Assembly: GCA_029946125.1 (NCBI GenBank)
Contig: JAQSDX010000020.1
Location: forward strand, 1-57,380
Origin: Candidatus Methylobacter titanis
GTDB lineage: Bacteria; Pseudomonadota; Gammaproteobacteria; Methylococcales; Methylomonadaceae
DNA: 57,380 nucleotides
Direction: 5' to 3'
A model generated the notes under the pieces. It saw only the letters and a list, made by a program, of their open reading frames with translations, had not been told where the DNA came from and searched no databases. Below, in pieces: positions 7,893 through 15,509 of the stretch. The translations under genes and the position numbers were made by a program. The first letter of the stretch is position 1; every line of letters begins with the position of its first letter.

Positions 7893-9194
7893 ATGGCTAG
7901 TTTCACACCCAATCTACCCCCAAACGGCAGTGCTATTACTCTACAAAGCGGCAAGCTTGTGGTGCCGAATAATCCGATTATTCCTTTTATTGAAGGTGAC
8001 GGTACTGGGCCGGATATTTGGCGTGCCACCGTTCGTGTTTTGGATGCGGCTGTTGCCAACGCTTATTCCGGGCAAAAAAAAATTTACTGGATGGAAGTCT
8101 ATGCAGGAGAAAAAGCCCATCGATTGCTTGATACCTGGCTGCCCGATGAAACCGTTGATGCTTGCAGGGACTATTTGGTATCGATCAAAGGCCCGTTGAC
8201 TACCCCGGTAGGCGGCGGTATTAGATCGCTGAATGTGGCTTTGCGTCAATTACTGGATATGTATGTGTGTTTGCGACCGGTAAGATGGTTTCAGGGCGTA
8301 CCTTCGCCGGTAAAAAATCCCGGAGCTGTTGATATGGTTATTTTCCGGGAAAATACCGAAGACATTTACGCCGGTATCGAATTTGAACAAGGCAGCGACG
8401 AGGTAAAGATTTTCCTGAATCTGCTCAAAGATAATTTTCCCGAGCAATATGCAAAAATTCGCTTCCCTGAATCTTCGGGCATAGGCATAAAGCCGGTGTC
8501 GCAGGAAGGCACGGAACGCTTGATCCGTTCGGCTATCGATTATGCGATCAGTAATAATCGCAAATCCCTGACTATTGTACATAAAGGCAATATCATGAAA
8601 TATACCGAAGGGGCGTTTCGTCAGTGGGCCTATCAGTTGGCAGAGCGTGAATATCCTGAACATGTCTATACCTCGGGACATTGGGAAAAAACCCGTGCCG
8701 AGTTTGGCGTAGAGGCTGCAAACAAGGTTCAGGCCGAAGCCTTGGTAAAAGGGAGGATTTTAATTAAAGACAGCATCGCGGATATTACCTTGCAGCAAGT
8801 GCTGACCCGGCCTGAAGACTTTGATGTGATCGCTACCTTGAATTTGAATGGCGATTATTTATCCGATGCTCTGGCCGCGCAAGTTGGCGGAATCGGGATT
8901 GCCCCCGGCGGCAATATTAACTATCAAACCGGCACTGCTGTTTTTGAGGCCACGCACGGCACGGCACCCAAATACGCTGATTTGGATAAGGTCAATCCAG
9001 GTTCATTAATTTTGTCCGGCGAAATGATGTTGCGTTATATGGGTTGGACAGAGGCTGCCGATGCCGTCATTAAGGCGATGGATGCCGCTATCGCCAGTAA
9101 ACGGGTGACGTATGATTTTGCCCGGTTGATGGATGGGGCGACAGAGGTCAAATGCAGTGAGTTTGCCGATGTATTGATTGAGAATTTGAACTGA
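7893..9194 (+). CDS. icd: Isocitrate dehydrogenase, NADP-dependent
   Basis: The protein has 433 residues and catalyses oxidative decarboxylation of isocitrate to 2-oxoglutarate in the TCA cycle. Family signatures are [12 protein letters not shown], the substrate-binding and phosphorylation loop [42 protein letters not shown], and [17 protein letters not shown], whose Lys-Tyr pair is the NADP 2'-phosphate-binding feature of the E. coli type. Length is close to the E. coli enzyme (416). The Ser of RSLNVALR is the residue phosphorylated by AceK in E. coli; whether AceK exists here cannot be seen. A clear AAGGAG precedes the ATG by 7 bases. Stands alone, not in an obvious operon. Confidence 0.97.
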   Translation: MASFTPNLPPNGSAITLQSGKLVVPNNPIIPFIEGDGTGPDIWRATVRVLDAAVANAYSGQKKIYWMEVYAGEKAHRLLDTWLPDETVDACRDYLVSIKGPLTTPVGGGIRSLNVALRQLLDMYVCLRPVRWFQGVPSPVKNPGAVDMVIFRENTEDIYAGIEFEQGSDEVKIFLNLLKDNFPEQYAKIRFPESSGIGIKPVSQEGTERLIRSAIDYAISNNRKSLTIVHKGNIMKYTEGAFRQWAYQLAEREYPEHVYTSGHWEKTRAEFGVEAANKVQAEALVKGRILIKDSIADITLQQVLTRPEDFDVIATLNLNGDYLSDALAAQVGGIGIAPGGNINYQTGTAVFEATHGTAPKYADLDKVNPGSLILSGEMMLRYMGWTEAADAVIKAMDAAIASKRVTYDFARLMDGATEVKCSEFADVLIENLN

Positions 9195-9293
9195 CACTCA
9201 CTATACAAAATGATTGTAGTCATAATGCCTTAGGTAAGGCTTTGTCACCGGTAAGTGTTTCAAAGCAATGGATGGGCCAAGGAGGTATACGAC

Positions 9294-9338
9294 GTGCCCA
9301 TCTACGTTTGCTCGTCATCAGATCTGCACCATCTCTGA
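9294..9338 (+). CDS. Possible 14-residue micro-ORF with a strong Shine-Dalgarno
   Basis: AAGGAGGT at 9279-9286, a perfect anti-16S match, lies 7 bases before GTG at 9294. The short frame encodes MPIYVCSSSDLHHL and stops with TGA at 9336-9338. It lies in the 291-bp gap between icd and the PilZ gene. An overlapping 30-codon frame from ATG 9268 has no such ribosome site. Could be a leader peptide, a small protein or chance; no family recognised. Confidence 0.25.
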   Translation: MPIYVCSSSDLHHL

Positions 9339-9485
9339 ATCCGCATCAATAAGCAATTAAAATAAGTTCTTTAAAATTCCACCGCTAACGCTGACCTAGC
9401 CTTAGGTAATGATACTAATAGATGGCAGTTGGGTTTTAGCCTTATTATTGCGAAAAGTTCATCAAGCGCGTCTGGAGTAGAGGTT

Positions 9486-9914
9486 ATGGCGGGAAAAACA
9501 GCTCGAACGCAAGTTCGTTACGAAAGAAACGACATCAATGCGGTTTTTAAAAAAACGCCTGTTTTTTTTAACCAAGTGCAGCCGGTAAAAATAATTAATA
9601 TCAGCAAGCAAGGTATTGCCTTCTGTAGCCATCAGGCGTTAAAAAGAAACCACCACCTTAAAATAATACTGAGTTTTATAAAGGGTGAAAGTTTTTTTCT
9701 TAATGGTCGGGTTGTGCATTCGTTTAGTCAACAAAGCAATTCCCATTGTGATGAATTTGTAGAATTGTATGCTGCGGATTTGTTAGCGCCTGTCCCGTTG
9801 CCGTTTAAATACGGCATTCATTTTGAACGGAATTATCCTCAATTTATGGATTATCTTATTGAATCGGGATGTAAAAACGGCTTTGAAGTCCAGCGCCGCG
9901 TTTATTCAAGATAA
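9486..9914 (+). CDS. PilZ-like domain protein
   Basis: I chose ATG 9486, preceded by GAGG, over the open frame from 9429. The 142-residue product begins basic (MAGKTARTQVRYERND), with an RxxxR-like RYERND region and a later VKIINISKQGIAFCSH segment corresponding to the D/NxSxxG motif of PilZ domains, followed by beta-strand-rich sequence and an FKYGIHFE strand. PilZ domains bind c-di-GMP; here the second motif is NISKQG, which retains Ser and Gly. No membrane segment. Orphan gene; target unknown. It could answer to the GGDEF-EAL enzyme encoded further on. Confidence 0.65.
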   Translation: MAGKTARTQVRYERNDINAVFKKTPVFFNQVQPVKIINISKQGIAFCSHQALKRNHHLKIILSFIKGESFFLNGRVVHSFSQQSNSHCDEFVELYAADLLAPVPLPFKYGIHFERNYPQFMDYLIESGCKNGFEVQRRVYSR

Positions 9915-9939
9915 ATCTGTCCCAAATAATTTCTAAAGT

Positions 9940-10320
9940 TTAGCTTTTACTACCTAGAAGGGACTTTAGGTCTGCAAATGGATTGTGAGTAGAAACAGGA
10001 GTAGTTGATTTGTTAGCTGTCGAACTGCCAAAGCGAGTTTCTTCGTATCTTGAATGCTCGTTATCATGGCAATAAATACACAATAACTCCCAGTTGCTAC
10101 CGTCCGATGGATTGTCGTCGTGGTTATGGTTTTTATGATGCACAGTCAATTCAGTTAGGTTTTTATGGTCGAATTCACGGGTGCAGCGACCGCATACCCA
10201 AGGGTATAACTTAAGCGCTTGGCCGCGATAAGATTGTTCTCTGAGTTCCTGGTTGCGTCGTGCATCGGTCACGATTTGATCTGACTTATTTTTATCGGGT
10301 TGTTTTTTTTTGATGGTCAT
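9940..10320 (-). CDS. yajD: YajD-like HNH endonuclease family protein
   Basis: The product of 126 residues (from ATG at 10320; an in-frame upstream ATG at 10338 is possible) matches E. coli YajD over its core: SYRGQALKLYPWVCGRCTREF, ELTVHHKNHNHDDNP, DGSNWELLCIYCHDNEHSRYEE and a C-terminal NPFADLKSLL. The CxxC and CxxCH pairs with HH form the zinc-bound HNH nuclease fold. Cellular role is unclear even in E. coli. Transcribed opposite to the neighbouring dnaQ, with ~200 bp between the divergent starts. Confidence 0.92.
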   Translation of the reverse strand: MTIKKKQPDKNKSDQIVTDARRNQELREQSYRGQALKLYPWVCGRCTREFDHKNLTELTVHHKNHNHDDNPSDGSNWELLCIYCHDNEHSRYEETRFGSSTANKSTTPVSTHNPFADLKSLLGSKS

Positions 10321-10534
10321 AACAATATCTGCTGTCATAGGTGAAAAATTACACTCTGAATTTGAGTGTGACTGCTTTAAATTGAGCTAAATTCTACCAG
10401 AAAATACCGTAAAGGATAGTGATCGGCCTTTGTCTGTGTGACGTTAAGCGACTAGCCTGGAAAAAAATTAATAAGTAATCTCGAATTAAAGAACTTATAC
10501 TTAAAAAATAATTAACAAAAGACTAAGGTGGCGT

Positions 10535-11290
10535 GTGGACAAACGAACATTTACCAATCGACTGGTAGTTCTCGATACTGAAACTACCGGATTAAATCCT
10601 CAGGAAGGACATAGGATTATTGAAATTGGCTGTGTGGAGCTGGTTAACCGCCGTTTAACGGGAAAGCGCTTTCATACTTATATTAATCCCGAGCGGATCA
10701 TTGATGACGGCGCCATCGAGGTTCACGGTATCACTAATCAGTTTTTAGAAGATAAGCCCTCTTTTGCGGATATTGTTAAGGATTTTATTGCGTTTATTCA
10801 GGGTGCTGAGCTAGTTATTCATAATGCGCCGTTTGATGTCGGCTTTATTAATTATGAGTTTTCACGGTTGAATAATCAGGCCGGAACAGTCGCAGATTAC
10901 AGTAAAGTCTTTGACACGCTGACCTATGCCAGAAAAAAACATCCGGGACAGCGCAATAGTCTGGATGCATTGTGTAAACGTTATGGTATCGATAACAGCC
11001 ATCGGGATTTACATGGCGCATTGCTGGATGCTGAAATTCTTGCCGATGTATTTTTATTGATGACTGGCGGACAGTCTTCGTTGTTGGATGAAGTGCAGGG
11101 AAAGGCGGTGGATGTGACGGCGAATAGCGAGGTTAAATATTTGTTAACGGATCGTCCCGCGCTGAAAGTCATACGTTGTACTGAGCAGGAATTAAACGCC
11201 CATCAACAGCGCCTGGAGGCTATTGAAAAAGCCGCAGGCAATTGTCTCTGGAACGTAGGGGCGACCGGCGGGTCGCCCACAGAAATATAG
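10535..11290 (+). CDS. dnaQ: DNA polymerase III epsilon subunit (3'-5' proofreading exonuclease)
   Basis: The product has 251 residues from GTG 10535 (AAGG a few bases upstream). DEDDh exonuclease motifs are all present: DTETTG (ExoI), HNAPFDVGF (ExoII) and HGALLDAE (ExoIII), plus RRLTGKRFHTYINPER and ARKKHPGQRNSLDALCKRYGID of the epsilon family. It removes mispaired bases within the replicative holoenzyme. The C-terminus is odd: E. coli epsilon ends shortly after CLW, whereas here CLW is followed by NVGATGGSPTEI encoded by a GC-rich palindromic repeat (11255-11280). The catalytic domain is unaffected. Convergent with deaD. Confidence 0.95.
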   Translation: MDKRTFTNRLVVLDTETTGLNPQEGHRIIEIGCVELVNRRLTGKRFHTYINPERIIDDGAIEVHGITNQFLEDKPSFADIVKDFIAFIQGAELVIHNAPFDVGFINYEFSRLNNQAGTVADYSKVFDTLTYARKKHPGQRNSLDALCKRYGIDNSHRDLHGALLDAEILADVFLLMTGGQSSLLDEVQGKAVDVTANSEVKYLLTDRPALKVIRCTEQELNAHQQRLEAIEKAAGNCLWNVGATGGSPTEI

Positions 11291-11322
11291 GGTTAAAAAG
11301 CGCGAATAAATTCGCGCCCACA
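11255..11322. repeat. Two adjacent GC-rich palindromes at the dnaQ/deaD junction
   Basis: GGGGCGACCGGCGGGTCGCCC (11258-11278, given here only as an example of the GGGCGAC/GTCGCCC family) overlaps the last codons of dnaQ. A second palindrome, GCGCGAATAAATTCGCGC, follows at about 11301-11318 and matches the one at 19681-19706. Between convergent genes these could act as a two-way transcription terminator. Confidence 0.75.
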
Positions 11323-11332
11323 AAGCTGTCGA

Positions 11333-13132
11333 TTAATCTTCAGTTTTCGGTTTTGCTCGTCTGGATGTTGAGCCTACCCGTTTTTTGCTTTTATCTACTT
11401 TTTTAGCATCGTCATCGTCTTTCGCTGCTTTTTTAGCGCCTTCATCCATTTTGGATATATTAAGTTGCTGGCCGACTACTCTGACTTTTTTCAATTCCTG
11501 AAACAATTCTTTCGGTATGCCTGCTGGTAACTCAACGGTGCTGTAGTCGTCCTGGATTCTAATGCGAGCAATATGGTCGCCATCAATCCCTGTTTCATTG
11601 GCTATGGCACCCACAATATTACCGGGTTTTACACCGTGATTGTGACCGACTTCAATGCGGTAGGTTTCCATTTCAATATCTGCTCCGCCGCCGAATGCAC
11701 GTTTTGGTTTGCGGTCTTTTTGCGGTCTGTCGGGTCTATCGGATCTTGAGGATCTGTCATCTCTGGATGGCCGATCATCGCGGCTATCTTTGGGTCTTTT
11801 AGGCAGGTTTTGCATTAACAGAGGCGTGTCGCCTTGAACTAGCTTTGCCAGTGCGGCTGCTATTTCCAATGCGGTTACATTGTGCTCTTGTTGGAATTGT
11901 TCTAGCAGTTGACTGAAGAAGCTAAGCTCTTCGGCTGCCAGTGTATCGGAAATATTCTGTTTAAAGCGGGCGATACGTTTATTGTTAATGACCTCGGTTG
12001 AAGGCAAGCCCATTTCTTCAACTTTTTGCTTGGTCGCTCTTTCAATGTTGGCCAGCAGATTTCTTTCTCTGGGAGCAATAAACAAAATGGCGTCACCGGT
12101 GCGTCCGGCGCGTCCCGTTCTACCAATACGGTGAACATAAGATTCGGTATCGTAAGGAACGTCATAGTTGATGACGTGAGTGATGCGGTCTACATCCAGT
12201 CCACGCGCAGCAACGTCAGTGGCTATTAAAATATCCAGTTTACCGCTTTTCAGATTGGCAATAGCGCGTTCACGCAATGCTTGAGACATGTCGCCGTTAA
12301 TTGCGGCCGCTGAATAACCACGCGCTTCCAGTTTTTCTGCCAGCTCAACTGTTGCGGTTTTGGTTCTGACAAAGATAATCATGCCGTCAAAGGTTTCGGC
12401 TTCCAGAATACGAGTCAGGGCATCCAGTTTGTGTACGCCGCTGACCATCCAATAGCGTTGGCGTATGTTTTCAGCCGATGCGGTGGTGACTTTAATAGTG
12501 ACATGAACAGGCTCATTGAGATATTGCTGAGCGATTTTACGGATAACGGAAGGCATAGTCGCAGAAAATAAGGCGATTTGTCTTTGTTCCGGAATTTGCT
12601 CAAGAATCCATTCCACGTCATCAATAAAACCCATACGCAGCATTTCATCAGCTTCATCAAGAACCAGAAAGCTGAGTCCTTTCAGATTTAATGTGCCTTT
12701 GCGCATGTGATCCATAACCCGACCCGGCGTACCGACAACGACATGAGCGCCGCGTTTTAACTGGCGCAACTGGGTGCTGTAGTCCTGTCCGCCGTAGATA
12801 GGCAGAACATGGAAACCTTTCAAATGCGAGGCATAACGTTGAAACGCTTCTGCCACCTGAATGGCCAGTTCGCGAGTTGGTGCCAGTACCAGTACTTGTG
12901 GATCTTTTTGCTTGAGATCGATGCGCGACAAAATCGGTAAGGCAAATGCGGCAGTTTTGCCGGTTCCTGTTTGTGCTTGTCCCAGAACGTCTTTGCCTTG
13001 CAGTAGGAGTGGGATGGTTTGTGCTTGTATGGGTGAAGGTGTTTCATAACCGACATCATTCAGTGCCTTTAGCACCGGTTCAATCAGCGCTAAATCACGG
13101 AAAGAGGGTAATGTAGAAACATCATTGGACAT
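11333..13132 (-). CDS. deaD: DEAD-box ATP-dependent RNA helicase DeaD/CsdA
   Basis: The product has 599 residues. Helicase motifs in order: Q motif (GYETPSPIQAQTIP), AQTGTGKT, PTRELAIQVAE, TPGRVMDHM, DEAD, SAT, the second RecA domain with ATDVAARGLDVDRI and HRIGRTGRAGRTG, then a C-terminal RNA-binding DbpA-like domain (MKxETYRIEVGHNHGVKPGNIVGAIANE) and a basic tail. A charged Arg/Asp/Ser linker precedes the last domain. It remodels structured RNA during ribosome assembly and cold adaptation in relatives. Monocistronic and convergent with dnaQ. Confidence 0.96.
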   Translation of the reverse strand: MSNDVSTLPSFRDLALIEPVLKALNDVGYETPSPIQAQTIPLLLQGKDVLGQAQTGTGKTAAFALPILSRIDLKQKDPQVLVLAPTRELAIQVAEAFQRYASHLKGFHVLPIYGGQDYSTQLRQLKRGAHVVVGTPGRVMDHMRKGTLNLKGLSFLVLDEADEMLRMGFIDDVEWILEQIPEQRQIALFSATMPSVIRKIAQQYLNEPVHVTIKVTTASAENIRQRYWMVSGVHKLDALTRILEAETFDGMIIFVRTKTATVELAEKLEARGYSAAAINGDMSQALRERAIANLKSGKLDILIATDVAARGLDVDRITHVINYDVPYDTESYVHRIGRTGRAGRTGDAILFIAPRERNLLANIERATKQKVEEMGLPSTEVINNKRIARFKQNISDTLAAEELSFFSQLLEQFQQEHNVTALEIAAALAKLVQGDTPLLMQNLPKRPKDSRDDRPSRDDRSSRSDRPDRPQKDRKPKRAFGGGADIEMETYRIEVGHNHGVKPGNIVGAIANETGIDGDHIARIRIQDDYSTVELPAGIPKELFQELKKVRVVGQQLNISKMDEGAKKAAKDDDDAKKVDKSKKRVGSTSRRAKPKTED

Positions 13133-13253
13133 GGATTTACCTGTTGTAGATATAGAATGCGCGTAAGCGCGGGGGAATGTGTTTGTATATCAGCGCATTA
13201 TAACTCACTATATCAATATGTGCATAAAAATTAACGAGACAAAGAGCCGGATA

Positions 13254-13700
13254 ATGAGAATTTGGGTTGATGCGGATGCGTGTCCTAATGTGATTAAAGA
13301 TATTTTATTTCGCGCGGCGGAACGAAAGCAGTTGCCGTTGACGCTGGTTGCTAATCAGTATTTAAAAACGCCTCCATCCAGAGTTATAGATACGGTTCAG
13401 GTTGCAGGCGGTTTCGATGTGGCTGATAAGTACATTGTCAACCACTTACAGGAAAATGATCTGGTGATAACTGCTGATATTCCTCTGGCTGCTGAAGTCA
13501 TAGCAAAAAATGCTCATGCTATCAATCCAAGAGGTGAGCTTTATACTAAAGAAAATATCAAAGAGCGATTAGCCATGCGTGATTTTATGGAAGAAATGCG
13601 CAGTGTCGGACAGGTATCCGGAGGTCCGCCGCCTCTTGGACAGCGAGATAAACAGGATTTTGCCAATGTGCTGGATCGTTTTTTGGCTAAATACCGGTAA
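13254..13700 (+). CDS. yaiI: YaiI/YqxD family (UPF0178) PIN-like protein
   Basis: I chose ATG 13254, giving [18 protein letters not shown], the conserved start of the family; the open frame extends upstream to 13179 without similarity. The 148-residue product carries the other family blocks: [54 protein letters not shown] and a [22 protein letters not shown] ending. The fold resembles PIN nucleases, with acidic residues DAD and TADIPLA; activity is uncharacterised. It precedes dapA with its own gap of ~86 bp. Confidence 0.93.
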   Translation: MRIWVDADACPNVIKDILFRAAERKQLPLTLVANQYLKTPPSRVIDTVQVAGGFDVADKYIVNHLQENDLVITADIPLAAEVIAKNAHAINPRGELYTKENIKERLAMRDFMEEMRSVGQVSGGPPPLGQRDKQDFANVLDRFLAKYR

Positions 13701-13714
13701 AGTTACGCATCAGG

Positions 13715-13743
13715 CTGAGTTTTGGTTATTTGCTTGTTATAAT
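13715..13743 (+). promoter_or_regulatory. Possible sigma-70 promoter for dapA-bamC
   Basis: TATAAT at 13738-13743 is a perfect -10; CTGAGT 17 bases upstream at 13715-13720 is a weak -35. It lies 43 bases before the dapA start. Confidence 0.4.
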
Positions 13744-13786
13744 GTCGTCAGTTTTGTAACAGCATTAATTCTGATCGAGAAATTTC

Positions 13787-14719
13787 ATGATTCAAGGTAG
13801 TATCGTAGCATTAGTCACACCGATGGATGAACACGGTGCGGTGGATAAAGACAGCTTAAAAAGGCTGGTGGAATTTCATATAGCAGAGGGAACGGATGCC
13901 CTTGTCGCTGTTGGAACCACAGGTGAGTCGGCGACGCTGGATGAGGATGAACACTGCGCTGTGATTCAATGTGTCGTTGACTTTGTCGGCGGCAGAATGC
14001 CGGTGATTGCCGGAACCGGCGCTAATTCGACCACCGAGGCGATTACCCTGACCCGTCTGGCTAAAGAAGCCGGAGCAGATGCCTGTCTGATCGTGACCCC
14101 CTATTATAACAAGCCTACTCAGGAAGGCTTATATCTGCATTACAAGGCGATAGCCGAGGCTGTCGACATTCCCCAGATTTTATACAATGTGCCTGGGCGT
14201 ACCGCTTGCGATATGCTGCCGGAAACTGTTGGCCGCCTGTCGCATATTAAAAATATCGTCGGTGTTAAAGAAGCGACCGCTGACTTGTCCAGGGTTAAAA
14301 CAATTCGTGATTTGACTAACGATTATTTTGCCATCTATACCGGCGACGATGCGACCAGTCGAGAATTTTGTCTGCTGGGCGGCAACGGCAGTATTACGGT
14401 AACGGGCAATGTTGCTCCAAGACTGGTGCATGACATGATTAAGGCGGCGATAGCGGGCGATAGTGAAACCGCTTTAGCCATCGACAAAAAATTGGGCGCA
14501 TTACATAAAATGCTGTTTATTCAGTCTAATCCGATTCCGGTTAAATGGGCGGTCGCCGAAATGGGCTTGATGGGGAAGGGTATCCGTTTACCATTAACCT
14601 GGTTGACTGAAGATTGCTTTGATGCGGTTCGTGATGCTATGCGTCAGGCTGGAATTATATCCGGCAACTGCTCCGGGGTTGTTCTGCCTCCTGCGTCCAT
14701 ACAGTCGAACGCGTCATGA
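13787..14719 (+). CDS. dapA: 4-hydroxy-tetrahydrodipicolinate synthase
   Basis: Condenses pyruvate with aspartate semialdehyde, the first committed step of lysine and diaminopimelate synthesis. Signatures: GTTGESATL (Thr-Thr proton relay), YNVPGRT (catalytic Tyr), [11 protein letters not shown] (Schiff-base Lys), and the TIM-barrel repeats. The 310-residue length exceeds E. coli DapA (292). The extra tail, [19 protein letters not shown], starts where the normal protein ends and is encoded by what looks like a reversed, internally shortened copy of the dispersed MDAGG repeat (14661-14707). The stop overlaps the bamC start (ATGA), so the two are translationally coupled, the usual gammaproteobacterial order. 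Confidence 0.96.
   Translation: MIQGSIVALVTPMDEHGAVDKDSLKRLVEFHIAEGTDALVAVGTTGESATLDEDEHCAVIQCVVDFVGGRMPVIAGTGANSTTEAITLTRLAKEAGADACLIVTPYYNKPTQEGLYLHYKAIAEAVDIPQILYNVPGRTACDMLPETVGRLSHIKNIVGVKEATADLSRVKTIRDLTNDYFAIYTGDDATSREFCLLGGNGSITVTGNVAPRLVHDMIKAAIAGDSETALAIDKKLGALHKMLFIQSNPIPVKWAVAEMGLMGKGIRLPLTWLTEDCFDAVRDAMRQAGIISGNCSGVVLPPASIQSNAS
14661..14707 (-). repeat. Shortened copy of the MDAGG-type repeat forming the dapA tail
   Basis: On the minus strand this reads CGACTGTATGGACGCAGGAGG, then a shortened middle, then GGAGCAGTTGCCGG. These blocks match the outer parts of the element in mfd (CGACTGCATGGATGCAGGAGG and GGAGCAATTGCCGA), about 30-40 bases of the middle being absent. Similarity judged by eye. 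Confidence 0.6.
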
Positions 14720-15390
14720 AAACTAAAATCAGTTTAGTCTTTATCATTGCGGTTTTGGTTAATGTATCCGCCTGTACTTACATAAAAAATTTATTTCCAG
14801 ACAAGGAAAAGGATTATCAGTTTACAACTGAAATTCCGCCGCTGGTGTTGCCATCCGATCTGATGAATAATTCAGTTGCAAAAGTTCCTTCTGCCGCTCC
14901 GGTTGCTGAAACGAGCGTCGCCGCTGACTCGATTGATGAAGCGATCAATGTCGAACCCTCTGCTCCGCAATCTGAAACAGATCAGGACATAGATCGGAAA
15001 TTAATTCAGCTTGAGTTGGTTGACGCTGATCAGGGAACCAAGCGATTACGTATCGGTGCGTCATCAATTACAGCTTGGCGTATGGTTGGCAAAGCCTTAA
15101 GTCGAAATTCTATTGAGGTGCCTAATCGCAATCAGGAAGAAAGGCTATTTCATGTCCAGTATGACCCGAACAAACAGGTAGTAGAGGATGGGTCTTTTTG
15201 GGACGAGCTTGTTTTTTTCTTCACTGGCTTTGAAACCAATGAACGAGAATATGTTCTCAAGTTGGTAGAAAACAACCAGCAGACCGACGTTATTATCATG
15301 GACAACCAGCAGCAACCGGTTGCTGATCAGGGAAGTTTACGATTGTTGACGCTCTTGCATGACGCTATTAAAGCTGATTTGGCTAAGTGA
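14716..15390 (+). CDS. bamC: Outer membrane assembly lipoprotein BamC
   Basis: The product has 224 residues with a lipoprotein signal (VLVNVSAC lipobox, Cys about residue 20). The [18 protein letters not shown] segment is the conserved BamC N-terminal region that contacts BamD. One helix-grip domain follows ([39 protein letters not shown], then [17 protein letters not shown]). E. coli BamC has 344 residues and two such domains; this one appears to keep only one. An accessory subunit of the outer membrane protein insertion machine. Coupled to dapA by a 4-bp overlap. Confidence 0.88.
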   Translation: MKTKISLVFIIAVLVNVSACTYIKNLFPDKEKDYQFTTEIPPLVLPSDLMNNSVAKVPSAAPVAETSVAADSIDEAINVEPSAPQSETDQDIDRKLIQLELVDADQGTKRLRIGASSITAWRMVGKALSRNSIEVPNRNQEERLFHVQYDPNKQVVEDGSFWDELVFFFTGFETNEREYVLKLVENNQQTDVIIMDNQQQPVADQGSLRLLTLLHDAIKADLAK

Positions 15391-15409
15391 TTTATCTTTA
15401 GGCGAAAGA

Positions 15410-15495
15410 CTAAAGGCTAAGGGCTAAAAAAGCCTCTAAGTGGTACGGGGTTTCGCCTTTCGCCTTTCGCCTTTCGCCCTTTACCTTTTACCTCG
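15410..15495. repeat. Heptamer tandem array (TTTCGCC)x4 with inverted degenerate copies
   Basis: TTTCGCC occurs four times in a row at 15451-15478, followed by CTTTACC and TTTTACC variants. Upstream, AGGCGAAAGACTAAAGGCT (15410 on) is the inverted, decayed form, so the region can fold into a hairpin. It fills the bamC-purL gap immediately upstream of the purL start. Confidence 0.75.
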
Positions 15496-15509
15496 AACCT
15501 TCTTTTCAA

